This document shows positions 1 through 8,298 of a stretch of 64,000 nucleotides of DNA, piece after piece. The stretch is from assembly GCA_042862465.1 (NCBI GenBank), contig JASTVH010000002.1, positions 310,001 to 374,000 of the forward strand. Direction: 5' to 3'. How positions within the stretch are numbered: the stretch's first letter is position 1; each line of letters opens with the position of its first letter. Under the pieces are notes generated by a model. That model worked only from the letters and a program-made list of their open reading frames with translations. It was not told the origin of the DNA and ran no database searches. The DNA comes from JASTVH01 sp042862465 (GTDB lineage: Bacteria > Pseudomonadota > Gammaproteobacteria > Pseudomonadales > Oleiphilaceae). The position numbers and the translations under genes are program-made.

Positions 1-2
1 CC

Positions 3-128
3 TGGCTCGGGGACTTCTTTGTGCCCACCTTGCTGGGCAATATGGTAGGCGGCATTATGCTGGTGGCTGCCGTTAACTATGCCCAGGTGGCCTACAGCCA
101 ATCCGATCATCAACAGCCGCACCGATGA
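3..128 (+). CDS. Formate/nitrite transporter family protein, C-terminal fragment
   Basis: Only the last 41 codons are present; the gene enters from the left edge in frame 3 and stops with TGA at 126-128. The peptide runs WLGDFFVPTLLGNMVGG and continues through a hydrophobic helix ending VNYAQV. The FVPxxLGNxxGG pattern followed by a final membrane helix is the usual end of FNT-family pentameric channels (FocA/NirC/YfdC type), which move formate, nitrite or related small anions across the inner membrane. Substrate cannot be told from this tail. It converges on the cyclase gene to its right with a 24-base gap. Confidence 0.7.
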   Translation, partial: WLGDFFVPTLLGNMVGGIMLVAAVNYAQVAYSQSDHQQPHR

Positions 129-152
129 ATGCGCTGGCTGCTACCTGCCGGC

Positions 153-1442
153 TCAGGCCTGTTCGACCCGATCACGTCCGCCGGTTTTGGCCCTGTAGAG
201 GGCCTTGTCGGCGCGACTGAGCAGATCTTCCGTGGTTGAATCACCTGCCTGCATCCCCGCAAGGCCAATACTGACTGTGATCCCGAATACGCCGCGCCGG
301 CATTGGATCGAAGCCCGGGCAGTTGCCTTTCCCACCCGCTCGGCGATCTTCCGCCCCTCGGCGAGATCGGTCTCCGGCAGCATGATGGCAAACTCCTCGC
401 CGCCCAGGCGCGCCAGGCAATCCGAATCGCGCAGCAACGGCCGGACGGTCTCCGCAAACACCTTGAGCGCCTTGTCCCCACCTTCATGGCCGTACTGGTC
501 GTTGACCTTCTTGAAGTGGTCAAGATCGAGCATCATCACGGTCAGGTCGTGCTTGTAGCGGCGTGCCCGATGAAATTCCTCGTCCAGTGCGGTCATGAAG
601 GCCCGGCGGTTGAGGGTTTCGGTGAGCGGATCGGTACGGGAGAGTCGCAGCAACGCCTGGGTGACCAACTCGTGCTCGGTGATGTCGTGGTAGAACCAGA
701 TGCGTCCCCAGTAGCGCCCTTCCGGATCCCGTAGTCCCTGCGAATACCGCTCGAGGATGCGGCCGTCCCGCATGCGAATGCGATACCCCCGCTCTTTTTC
801 ATCAAGGTTTTGGTAAAGGCTCAGAATACGGTCGATAAAATCCTCGGGGGCCTCCACCCGTTGCCGGGCAACTTCCAGCGCTTCCCCGCCGCTGCGACCT
901 TCCATCACTTCCGCAGGAATATCCCACATTTCCAGGAATCGCTGATTCCATGTCTTCATGTTGTTTTCGGCATCCACAACCAGAATGCCTTCCGGAGATT
1001 CGTTCAGGTAAGCGCTCAACAGGGTGGATTGATAACGGGTTTCAAGCTCCAGATGAACACTCCGGCTCACTTCAAAGGCGGTGCCGAAGAGGCGGAAGAT
1101 TCGGCCCGATGCATCCATCAGCGGCACCAGTGTGGTTCGCCAATATGTCTTACCCACGGGCAGTTCCAGCTCTTCCTGATAATCGATGGCCGAGCGCTGT
1201 TCAATGCAGCGCCGGTAGTTGGCCGTCACCCGTTCGGCCGTATCCGCGGGCAGCACCTCTTCAATCCGGCGACCGGCCATCAGATCATGGCGCATGCCCG
1301 TTTGCTGCTCGTGGCGATCGTTGATGGCGGCCACCCGGAAAACACCGTCGGCCTCAACATCGATAACAAAGGCAGCAATACCCAGGTAATTGATGGTGTC
1401 TCGCAATTCGCCGTAATCGTTACTGTCGAGTAGACCTTTCAC
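153..1442 (-). CDS. PAS-PAS-GGDEF diguanylate cyclase
   Basis: The protein has 429 residues and no membrane segment, so it is probably cytoplasmic. Two PAS-like sensor regions (roughly residues 15-130 and 140-260) precede a complete GGDEF domain (about 265-428). The active-site loop reads GGEEF, and an RDSD sequence ends five residues before it. That is the normal position of the RxxD inhibitory I-site, so an active, product-inhibited synthase making c-di-GMP from two GTP is expected. DLDHFKKVND and the SIGLA strand are also intact. The gene is divergent from threonine aldolase across about 260 bases that contain a short GC-rich palindrome (1611-1625). The PAS ligand is unknown. Confidence 0.9.
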   Translation of the reverse strand: MKGLLDSNDYGELRDTINYLGIAAFVIDVEADGVFRVAAINDRHEQQTGMRHDLMAGRRIEEVLPADTAERVTANYRRCIEQRSAIDYQEELELPVGKTYWRTTLVPLMDASGRIFRLFGTAFEVSRSVHLELETRYQSTLLSAYLNESPEGILVVDAENNMKTWNQRFLEMWDIPAEVMEGRSGGEALEVARQRVEAPEDFIDRILSLYQNLDEKERGYRIRMRDGRILERYSQGLRDPEGRYWGRIWFYHDITEHELVTQALLRLSRTDPLTETLNRRAFMTALDEEFHRARRYKHDLTVMMLDLDHFKKVNDQYGHEGGDKALKVFAETVRPLLRDSDCLARLGGEEFAIMLPETDLAEGRKIAERVGKATARASIQCRRGVFGITVSIGLAGMQAGDSTTEDLLSRADKALYRAKTGGRDRVEQA

Positions 1443-1701
1443 AACATGCTCTACCTTGATCCTGGACGAGCGGCATCAGGCGCCCTATCACTCCAATCAT
1501 GTCCTGCCGTCTGCATGCAATCAAGCGGTCTGGCTGGCGGCTTGTGTATAGGGTGAACCGAATTGCCGCGGCGGGGATCATCTGATACAACCTTCACACT
1601 TTACGACTATCCCCGGGCCCCGGGGCATTTGCTACCATCGGCGGATAGGGGCAGACGTGCTTTTATGCCAGAGTGGTTCACTTCCCGGCCGGAGCTTCAG
1701 C

Positions 1702-2742
1702 GTGAGAAACGACGAACAGTTCGCCAGCGACAACTACAGTGGCATCTGCCCGGAAGCCTGGACGGCCATGGCCGAGGCCAACGAGCGGGACGAACCGGCC
1801 TACGGCGAGGACCGCTGGACCCAGCAGGCGGCGGACGGGCTGCGGGCGCTCTTCGAGACCGATTGCGAGGTCTTCTTCGTGTTCAACGGCACCGCGGCCA
1901 ATTCCCTGGCACTGGCCTCCATGGGCCAGTCTTTTCACAGCGTCATCTGCCACGAACTGGCCCACGTGGAAACCGATGAATGCGGCGGCCCGGAATACGC
2001 CTCCAACGGCGCCAAACTGCTGCTGGGCAGCGGCGAGAACGGCAAACTGACCCCGGAAAGCATCGAAAACCTCGTCACCCGCCGCACCGATATCCACTAC
2101 CCCAAGCCCCGGGCGATCAGCCTCACCCAGGCCACGGAGGTGGGTACGCTCTACAGTGTGGAAGAACTGCGGGCCATTCGGACCGTGGCCGATCGCCACC
2201 GCCTGCATATTCACATGGACGGCGCCCGCTTCGCCAATGCCGTGGCGGCCCTCGGGGTGTCCCCGGCGGACGTGACCTGGCGCAGCGGGGTGGATGTGCT
2301 GTGCTTCTCCGGCACCAAGAACGGTCTGGCTCTGGGGGAGGCCGTGGTGTTCTTCAACCACGCGCTGGCGGAGGATTTTGAATGGCGGTGCAAGCAGGCC
2401 GGGCAACTGGCCTCAAAGATGCGCTTCATCTCCGCACCCTGGTGCGGACTCCTCAGGAATCAGACCTGGCTGCGCAACGCCCGCCATGCCAACAACTGCG
2501 CCCGACGACTGGCCGAGGGTCTAAGCGACATTCCGGGCGTCAAGCTGCGCTGGCCGTGCCAGGCCAACGGTGTTTTCGTGGATATGTCTGAATCGCTGCA
2601 GCAGGCCTTGCGCGACCGGGGCTGGCACTTCTATACGTTTATTGGCGGTTGCGCGCGGCTGATGTGCTCCTGGTCAACCTCGACAGCACAGGTGGACCGG
2701 CTGCTGGCAGACCTCCGGGATCTGGCCGGCACTCAGCCGTAG
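1702..2742 (+). CDS. Low-specificity L-threonine aldolase
   Basis: This PLP-dependent lyase of the beta-eliminating/threonine aldolase family splits L-threonine or allo-threonine into glycine and acetaldehyde. The PLP pocket is recognisable: FNGTAANSLAL near the N terminus, HMDGARFANA, and the Schiff-base lysine in FSGTKNG. The open frame extends upstream to 1657, but a GGAG seven bases before GTG 1702 makes that the better start, giving 346 residues, the size of Pseudomonas-type enzymes. The stop lies 10 bases inside the 3' end of the convergent HD-GYP-like gene. Confidence 0.88.
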   Translation: MRNDEQFASDNYSGICPEAWTAMAEANERDEPAYGEDRWTQQAADGLRALFETDCEVFFVFNGTAANSLALASMGQSFHSVICHELAHVETDECGGPEYASNGAKLLLGSGENGKLTPESIENLVTRRTDIHYPKPRAISLTQATEVGTLYSVEELRAIRTVADRHRLHIHMDGARFANAVAALGVSPADVTWRSGVDVLCFSGTKNGLALGEAVVFFNHALAEDFEWRCKQAGQLASKMRFISAPWCGLLRNQTWLRNARHANNCARRLAEGLSDIPGVKLRWPCQANGVFVDMSESLQQALRDRGWHFYTFIGGCARLMCSWSTSTAQVDRLLADLRDLAGTQP

Positions 2743-3881
2743 CCCCAGAGCTGGGACAGGTTCAGGGCCGGCAGGTACTTGGGCACAACCACTTCCTCGA
2801 TGGCAAAGTCTTCATCCTCGGCATTGCGCCGGATGCCCCCCATATAGGCGTTGCCCGAGGCACTCACCACCGCCATGGTTTCCGGCATACCGTCCCCCTT
2901 GGCACGCCGCGTGACTACCGCGGTTTCGCCGTTGCGCAGCTGCACCAGAATGCCCGGCGGGTAATCGCCCAGGGCCCGGAACAGGGCCTGGTAGACGGAT
3001 TGGTCCGGATCTTCGGCAACGGAAGTCAGGATGTCCTGTCGAGCGTGATCGCTACGGAAACGATCCCGGTAAGCACGCCGTGTGACCATGGCGGTATAGC
3101 GTTCCGCCAGTGCCAGGGCCTTGGCTTCGGGCAGTATGTCGTCCCCCGAGAGGCCTTTGGGATAACCGCTGCCGTCGAAACGTTCGTGGTGCTGGGCAAT
3201 CACCCGCAGGAAACGCTTGTTCTGAACACCGGCCTGGTCCAGGGCAATCACGCTGAGCAGCGGATGCTTGTTGATCACCGCCCGCTGGGCCTCACTGAGC
3301 TTCTTGGTGGAGTTGTTGAGCTTGTCCTGATGGGGCAGCAGTGCCAGGTTGGCCGTAAGCGCAGCCGCCATGAGGATCATGGCCTGTTCACGATCGAACC
3401 GCATATGCCGGGCAATAAAGCGGCAAAGAATGGCGTAGAAGAGGGTCTGCTCGTAAGCGGTGGGCTCCACAGCGTAGATATGGACCAGCGCGATGCTGGC
3501 ATCCGGGTCGCTCTTGCACATCTCGTTGATGCGCCGGGCCAGCCCCAGGATGCGTTCCTTGGCATGAGGTTTCTGTTGCATCACGGCCTCCAGACCCAGC
3601 TCCAGGTCTGACAGCAACGGCGCATACTCGGCGAAGGGACTGACCCTGCGACCTTCCTCCCGGTCTTCCTCGATCTTTTTCTTGGTCGCCGACAGCGGAG
3701 ACTGGAACAGGCCGCGTTCGTAGAGTTTTTCCAGCTGGCCTTCGGTCTGGATCACGAATCCCTGCCGCAATAGCAGGCCGCCGTTTTCGTCATACACCGC
3801 CCACGGCAGCGGCTTGCCCACCACCAGCGCCCCCGGTGCGACCTTTTGCAGATTGTCCATAGCGACCGTCATTGAGCCCAC
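2733..3881 (-). CDS. HD-GYP-like protein with degenerate HD site
   Basis: The 382-residue protein is soluble. An N-terminal region (to about residue 120) resembles the DUF3391-like leader seen before many HD-GYP domains. The GYP half is well preserved: HHERFDGSGYPKGLSGDDI, then ALAERYTAMVTRRAYRD. The first half is not. Where active enzymes have LLHDIGK, this one reads ALTANLALLPHQDKLNN, so the HD metal pair appears to be missing. HD-GYP proteins normally hydrolyse c-di-GMP; this one may be inactive or a binding protein. GTG 3881 and ATG 3872 are both possible starts. It overlaps the convergent threonine aldolase gene by 10 bases. Confidence 0.75.
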   Translation of the reverse strand: MGSMTVAMDNLQKVAPGALVVGKPLPWAVYDENGGLLLRQGFVIQTEGQLEKLYERGLFQSPLSATKKKIEEDREEGRRVSPFAEYAPLLSDLELGLEAVMQQKPHAKERILGLARRINEMCKSDPDASIALVHIYAVEPTAYEQTLFYAILCRFIARHMRFDREQAMILMAAALTANLALLPHQDKLNNSTKKLSEAQRAVINKHPLLSVIALDQAGVQNKRFLRVIAQHHERFDGSGYPKGLSGDDILPEAKALALAERYTAMVTRRAYRDRFRSDHARQDILTSVAEDPDQSVYQALFRALGDYPPGILVQLRNGETAVVTRRAKGDGMPETMAVVSASGNAYMGGIRRNAEDEDFAIEEVVVPKYLPALNLSQLWGYG

Positions 3882-3958
3882 AATTCTCGACTTCTTTTGT
3901 TATCAACCTACTAAAGTTAAGCATACCTGCGCAGATTCGCTACACGGTCAGCGTTAAC

Positions 3959-4441
3959 TCAGGTCAGCTCCAGCCGCATGAAGACGGCATCCTCGAAGGG
4001 GTTGTAGCAATAGGGGGCGATGTCCCGGAAGCCGAAACGCCGATAGAGTGCCAGCGCCGGCTTGAGGGAGGCGACGCTATCGAGGACGATGGCGTGGAAT
4101 CCCAACCCCCGGGCCTGATCGATGAGCGCCGCGGTCAGGGCCTCCCCCACCCGCTGCCCCCGGGCAGAAGCCCTGACGAACATCCGCTTCATCTCCGCCA
4201 CGCCCGGCTCGTGGGTGCGTAACCCCACAGCGCCGGCGTATTCGCCATACAGCCGTGCCAGCACCAGAGCACCGGATGGCCGGCCGTACATGGCGGGCAG
4301 GTCCGCCAGTTCCTCCTCGAAGCCCTGATAGGCGATATCCAGCCCCAGAAACTGCACGTATTCCCGAAACAGCTGGCCGGCGCTGCGGTACTGCTCCGGC
4401 GTCTGCGCCACTTCGATCGTTACGGGGTTGGGTTCGGTCAT
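3959..4441 (-). CDS. GNAT family N-acetyltransferase
   Basis: The 160-residue protein has the GNAT fold pattern. MKRMFVRASARGQRVGEALTAAL is the beta4 and acetyl-CoA pyrophosphate-loop region (R/Q-x-x-G-x-G/A-like, here RGQRVG), and YRRFGFRDIAPYCYNP is the typical C-terminal strand with a tyrosine. Such enzymes transfer an acetyl group from acetyl-CoA to an amine; the substrate is not predictable. The frame is open upstream to 4588, but ATG 4441 has a GAGGA ribosome site about nine bases upstream and is where similarity to the family begins. Confidence 0.8.
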   Translation of the reverse strand: MTEPNPVTIEVAQTPEQYRSAGQLFREYVQFLGLDIAYQGFEEELADLPAMYGRPSGALVLARLYGEYAGAVGLRTHEPGVAEMKRMFVRASARGQRVGEALTAALIDQARGLGFHAIVLDSVASLKPALALYRRFGFRDIAPYCYNPFEDAVFMRLELT

Positions 4442-4764
4442 GCGCGGATCCTCTGCCTGGTGTTGCTTAACATGAGTGCGTCGTATGTCAGAGCCCTGCT
4501 CCGGGTCCCTGGCAAGGCGCGGGGCGCCGGGAAGGGAGGTTTCCTGCTTTATACCGGTGAATCCGACCGGTTTTCCACCTGCAAGCACGGTCCGGCATAT
4601 CCCGGTCGCGACAGGGTTGGGCTGCTTCCTGGTGCGCGGGAGGCTCCGTCCCCGTTAGCCATGGACCGCAGTCCATGGATCGCGTACAACAGAAAGACTG
4701 GGGAAAACCGGCCGATAACGCCGGTACATGTCATTAGGGTACAGGCAAAAACAAAAGGCACACT
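4442..4764. other. Intergenic region with a perfect 8-bp hairpin
   Basis: This 323-base gap lies between the divergently transcribed acetyltransferase and ABM genes. It should hold both promoters, though no clear -35/-10 pair stands out. At 4659-4678 is a perfect inverted repeat, CCATGGAC-CGCA-GTCCATGG. No T-run follows on either strand, so an operator or a leader structure is more likely than a terminator. Open frames across this stretch have no protein-like character. Confidence 0.4.
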
Positions 4765-5082
4765 ATGAGCTTGCGACTGGTCATCCATTTTGAGGTGAAG
4801 GAAGACAAACTGGCCTCCTTTCACACCCTGATGCTCAGGACCCGGGAAACGCTGCCTCAGGTGGAGGGCTGCATGGGCGTGGAGATCTTCAACAGCCCGG
4901 AAGACCCGACCCGCTTCATGTTGATCGAGGCCTGGGAGTCGCGCCTTTTGCACGACCGCTATTTCCAGTACCTGGAACGCTCCGGCGCCTGGGGGCACCT
5001 GATTTCCCATCTGAAAACCGATCCCACCAGTCAGTATTTCGAGGAGTTCGGCAACCTGCTGCCGGGCCCGCGACAGCCCTGA
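4765..5082 (+). CDS. Antibiotic biosynthesis monooxygenase (ABM) domain protein
   Basis: The 105-residue single-domain protein has the ABM ferredoxin-like alpha/beta barrel pattern: MSLRLVIHFEVKEDKLASF at strand 1, GCMGVEIFNSPEDPTRFMLIEAWES in the central strands, and a C-terminal helix. YgiN-type relatives act as small cofactor-free quinol monooxygenases or haem/stress proteins. The substrate here is unknown. The start follows an AAAGG-like ribosome site. Confidence 0.8.
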   Translation: MSLRLVIHFEVKEDKLASFHTLMLRTRETLPQVEGCMGVEIFNSPEDPTRFMLIEAWESRLLHDRYFQYLERSGAWGHLISHLKTDPTSQYFEEFGNLLPGPRQP

Positions 5083-5103
5083 TCCAGCCGCGCAGTTGGT
5101 CCG

Positions 5104-5865
5104 TTACGGCCTCGGCAAACCGGATCGCGCCACCTGATGCAGGTATTGCGGAACCTTCTCTGGCGGCAGGGGGCTGGACAGGTAATCGCCCTGGAAATGC
5201 CGACAGCCGCAAGCTTCCAGAAAGCCTAATTGCCGTTGGTTCTCGACGCCTTTGACCACCAGCGTCTTGCCCACCGACGCCGTCAGGGTCACCAACCCCC
5301 GCACAAAGCGCTGTGCGATTTCCGAACGATGCAGTTTGGCCGTCACCGGTTCGCCCAGCTTCACCACGCCAATATTGCGGTTCTGAATGACGTGGAGATT
5401 GGAGGAAAGGGACAGGTAGTCGTCAAGGATCAACTGCACGCCGGAGTCGCTCAGCTGGTGCAGCGAGGCCGGAGGCACGGTGTGATCCAGCAGGCTTTGC
5501 TCGGTGACAGCCAGCTGTACCTGATCGGGCGAAAGTCCGTGCTCGTCCAGCAATTGGCGAAATGTATCCGGGAACAGCTTGTCCACCAGAGTTTCGGGAC
5601 TCAGCCTGGCGGTCACCGGGGGCGCCTCGGCATCCTGGGACTGCAACTCTGTGGCAGTGCGGACGGCGGCTTTCACCAGTCCCCAGTCCAGGTCGTAATG
5701 TGTCGCAGTCGACAGCCCACCCTGTGCTTTGGGAAGATGGTGAAGCTCGAACGAATGAACCCGCTGGCTGTGAGGCGAAACAACGGGCGAGAGCAGAACC
5801 GGCAGTCCGTCGTTGTCTTTCCAGTGCAGAGTATTCTGCGACTGATCAAAGTCTCCTTTAGCCAC
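5104..5865 (-). CDS. Degenerate EAL-domain protein (probably not an active phosphodiesterase)
   Basis: The 253-residue protein consists of one EAL fold and little else. The landmarks align, but the catalytic residues are replaced. The EAL signature position reads FELHH; the metal-binding Asn strand reads ARLSPETL rather than VNLSP; DDFGTGYSSL is DDYLSLSSNL; and EGVET is KGVENQRQL. The C-terminal GC-x-x-x-QGDYLSSPL element is kept. Intact EAL enzymes cleave c-di-GMP to pGpG. This one most likely binds ligand or a protein partner without cleavage, as YdiV-type proteins do. It is divergent from an XRE regulator across an AT-rich intergenic region with a 19-base palindrome. Confidence 0.78.
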   Translation of the reverse strand: MAKGDFDQSQNTLHWKDNDGLPVLLSPVVSPHSQRVHSFELHHLPKAQGGLSTATHYDLDWGLVKAAVRTATELQSQDAEAPPVTARLSPETLVDKLFPDTFRQLLDEHGLSPDQVQLAVTEQSLLDHTVPPASLHQLSDSGVQLILDDYLSLSSNLHVIQNRNIGVVKLGEPVTAKLHRSEIAQRFVRGLVTLTASVGKTLVVKGVENQRQLGFLEACGCRHFQGDYLSSPLPPEKVPQYLHQVARSGLPRP

Positions 5866-5923
5866 CGCCCCTCAACCTCTGATTTCGAACCAATATCACT
5901 ATAAAAACACCAAAATAACGGAA

Positions 5924-5942
5924 AAATGCTTTTAAAGCATTT
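5924..5942. promoter_or_regulatory. 19-base palindrome, candidate operator
   Basis: AAATGCTTTTAAAGCATTT is a perfect inverted repeat of 9-base arms around one central base. It sits between the divergent degenerate-EAL and XRE genes in a markedly AT-rich stretch. Its position suggests the binding site of the adjacent XRE regulator, which would then control itself and the EAL gene. No T-run suggests a terminator. The role is inferred. Confidence 0.5.
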
Positions 5943-5972
5943 GTTACCAAAAATCAATTCAATCAACGCACT

Positions 5973-6001
5973 TTGTTTTTATTGTTAATTTTTCATATAG
6001 T
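5973..6001 (+). promoter_or_regulatory. Candidate sigma-70 promoter of the XRE regulator
   Basis: TTGTTT at 5973-5978 and TATAGT at 5996-6001 are separated by exactly 17 bases. The -10 matches consensus at five of six positions, the -35 at three. It points toward the XRE gene starting at 6026 and lies just downstream of the 19-base palindrome. Confidence 0.45.
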
Positions 6002-6025
6002 CTTTTGCGACAGGAATGGATTGCG

Positions 6026-6448
6026 ATGAGTGAACTCGGTTCGACATTACGGGCGCTGCGCGAGAAACGCAGCATGACATTGGCCCAGCTTGCCGATAAA
6101 GCGGGCACCTATGTCGGCAACCTGTCCCGAATCGAAAGAGGCCTGGGAAAACCCAGCCTGGATTTGCTGTACCGCATTTCGCAAGCCCTGGGTTATACGC
6201 TTGCAGAAGTGTTCTCTGTGTCTGAATCCCATCCCACCGATCACCGCCAGATCGCCCTGAATGCCACCTTCATTGCCCTGCTTGAGGCCGACAAGGATTT
6301 GTTGTTGGAGTTTGCCCAACTGTTACAGGCCCGCGCATCCAAAAAGCTCGACAATGTCAGCTTGGGAAAAAGGAGCATGCCGGCGGACCATGAAGAGGAG
6401 CCTATAAAAACCTCCCAGGACCGGTCAGCCCCCTCCGAACCGTCCTAA
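6026..6448 (+). CDS. XRE-family helix-turn-helix regulator
   Basis: The 140-residue protein has an N-terminal HTH_3 domain (residues 1-65: LGSTLRALREKRSMTLAQLADKAG, then YVGNLSRIERG, the recognition helix). A short C-terminal helical part (LNATFIALLEADKDLLLEFAQLL) probably dimerises. The tail is charged and looks disordered. ATG 6026 is chosen because the HTH begins there and AGGA lies upstream; a TTG further upstream (6005) is less likely. It is divergent from the degenerate EAL gene, so it may regulate that gene. Confidence 0.83.
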   Translation: MSELGSTLRALREKRSMTLAQLADKAGTYVGNLSRIERGLGKPSLDLLYRISQALGYTLAEVFSVSESHPTDHRQIALNATFIALLEADKDLLLEFAQLLQARASKKLDNVSLGKRSMPADHEEEPIKTSQDRSAPSEPS

Positions 6449-6529
6449 ACACACCCCCGCCCTTCGCTCGTCACACGCTCAAGACACCACTATCCGCTGC
6501 CAGCCCCGGGCAAGGCACTCGCCCCCCCA

Positions 6530-8083
6530 CTAACCGAAACGAACCACCAACTCGTGCAAATCCCGGGCAATCCGTTCACAGGCCCCAATACGCTGCGTTG
6601 ATTCCTGTCCTTTGCCGAGATTGGATTGTGCCAGTGACGCAATACTCTCGATCTGTTCGCTGATCTGGCTCGACACCTGGCTCTGCTCTTCCGTCGACGC
6701 GGCCATTTGCAGCGCCATTTCCGCGATATGGCCGACCGAATCCGCGATTTCCCACAAGGCGCTGTCCGCCTCGGCCACCTTGGCCACGCCACGATCGGCC
6801 GCTTCCCGACCACTGGCCGCCACCTCGACCGACTCGGAGGATTGATCCAGAAGCGACTGGACGATCTCGTGGATTTCCCGGGTGGACTGTTGAGTCCGCT
6901 GTGCCAGCCCGCGTACCTCATCGGCCACCACCGCAAAGCCTCGCCCGTGCTCGCCGGCCCGGGCCGCCTCGATGGCCGCATTCAGGGCCAGGAGGTTGGT
7001 CTGGTCGGCAATGCCGTCGATCATGGCCGCTGTGCTGGCGATGCGGTTCGCCTGCGCGGAGACTTCTTCAACCGATCGGCTGATGGCATAAACAGTCGTC
7101 TTCAGTGACTCGATGGTCTCACGGGTTTCTTCCATGACCTGATGCCCGTTCTGCGCCAGGTTGTGAGAGCGGGAGGAGTGGTCGGAAGTCTGCTGAATAT
7201 GGGAGGCCACTTCGGCGATGGAGGCCGACATTTCATGCACAGCCGATGCGACCTGGCCGGTCTCCCCTTCCTGCCGCCCCAACGCCGCCTGAGTGTCATT
7301 CGCCAGCTCCAGACCGAAGCGGGCTTCCCGGCTGACCGTCTCGGCCGATTCCTGCAGCCGCTCAAGTACCGTTTGCAAATGCGCCTTTTGGCTCAGGACG
7401 CCCACCTTGATGCGCCCCAGCCCGAGTGATTCACCGGTATAGGTTCTGGCTGCCAGGGCATCGGTGAACGCACTTCCAAACAGGCCGATCAGCCGGCGCT
7501 GCATCGCCCGCTGGGCCAACTGCGACCAGCCTACATAGCCGACAAAGCCCCCGAACAGGGCGATTTCAGAGAGGGCAAAAAGGTCAACCATAAACAGGGC
7601 TGCCGCCAGCACAAGCACCACAGCGGCAAACAGGCCGGGCCAAGAGAGGCGCGCCGCCAGCGGAACCACCGGCTTCCCCTGCCGAAGACGCGCATAGACC
7701 GCAGTTGCGCGCTCGATATCTTCCCGCGCCGGACAGGAGCGCACGGATTCGTACCCCACCACCCGCCCGTGCTCCGTGATGGGGGTAACATAGGCACTGA
7801 CCCAGTAGTAATCACCGTTCTTGCAGCGGTTCTTAACCAGCCCCATCCACGGCCGCCCTGCCTTGAGGTATTCCCACATGTTGGCGTAAACGGCCGGTGG
7901 CATATCGGGATGGCGAACGATGTTGTGAGGCTTTCCGAGCAGTTCTTCCCGGGAAAACCCGCTCACTTCACAAAACGCATCATTGCAATGCTGGATTTTG
8001 CCTTTGAGATCGGTTGAAGAAATCAGTTTTTGATCCGACGGGAAACGTCGCTCCCGGTCGGTAATCGGTAAATTCTTGCGCAT
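6530..8083 (-). CDS. aer: Aer-like PAS chemoreceptor
   Basis: The 517-residue methyl-accepting protein resembles the redox/oxygen receptor Aer. An N-terminal PAS domain (about 18-120; the NGDYYWVSAYVTPI motif is typical of the FAD-binding Aer PAS) is followed by a hydrophobic hairpin (about 145-190) instead of a periplasmic domain. A HAMP-like linker and a long cytoplasmic signalling coil follow, with the hairpin tip DQTNLLALNAAIEAARAGE and GRGFAVVADEVR. It should report respiratory redox state to CheA through CheW. No methylation-tether pentapeptide is visible. FAD binding is inferred from family resemblance. It stands alone, convergent with the XRE gene. Confidence 0.85.
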   Translation of the reverse strand: MRKNLPITDRERRFPSDQKLISSTDLKGKIQHCNDAFCEVSGFSREELLGKPHNIVRHPDMPPAVYANMWEYLKAGRPWMGLVKNRCKNGDYYWVSAYVTPITEHGRVVGYESVRSCPAREDIERATAVYARLRQGKPVVPLAARLSWPGLFAAVVLVLAAALFMVDLFALSEIALFGGFVGYVGWSQLAQRAMQRRLIGLFGSAFTDALAARTYTGESLGLGRIKVGVLSQKAHLQTVLERLQESAETVSREARFGLELANDTQAALGRQEGETGQVASAVHEMSASIAEVASHIQQTSDHSSRSHNLAQNGHQVMEETRETIESLKTTVYAISRSVEEVSAQANRIASTAAMIDGIADQTNLLALNAAIEAARAGEHGRGFAVVADEVRGLAQRTQQSTREIHEIVQSLLDQSSESVEVAASGREAADRGVAKVAEADSALWEIADSVGHIAEMALQMAASTEEQSQVSSQISEQIESIASLAQSNLGKGQESTQRIGACERIARDLHELVVRFG

Positions 8084-8188
8084 GGAGTCCGCCTAGGTCG
8101 TACGCACATAAAAATGGGCGATGGAGTGTAGCCAATATTTGCAGCATTTTTGCTCCTAAATAACATTTTGTTGCTTTTTATGCTCATA

Positions 8189-8205
8189 TTGCATGCCATA
8201 TGCAA
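8189..8205. promoter_or_regulatory. Inverted repeat between aer-like and fetAB genes
   Basis: TTGCAT-GCCAT-ATGCAA is a perfect 6-base inverted repeat in the AT-rich 215-base gap between the divergent Aer-like receptor and the ABC exporter genes. It could be an operator for either direction. Nothing identifies the regulator. Confidence 0.3.
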
Positions 8206-8298
8206 CCATCAAGCCCGCCAACAGCACACTAGCGGCTCGAAAAACGCTCCGGGCTCAGTTACCTTGAAGCCTGATTACCCACATGCGACAGGTCTGAA

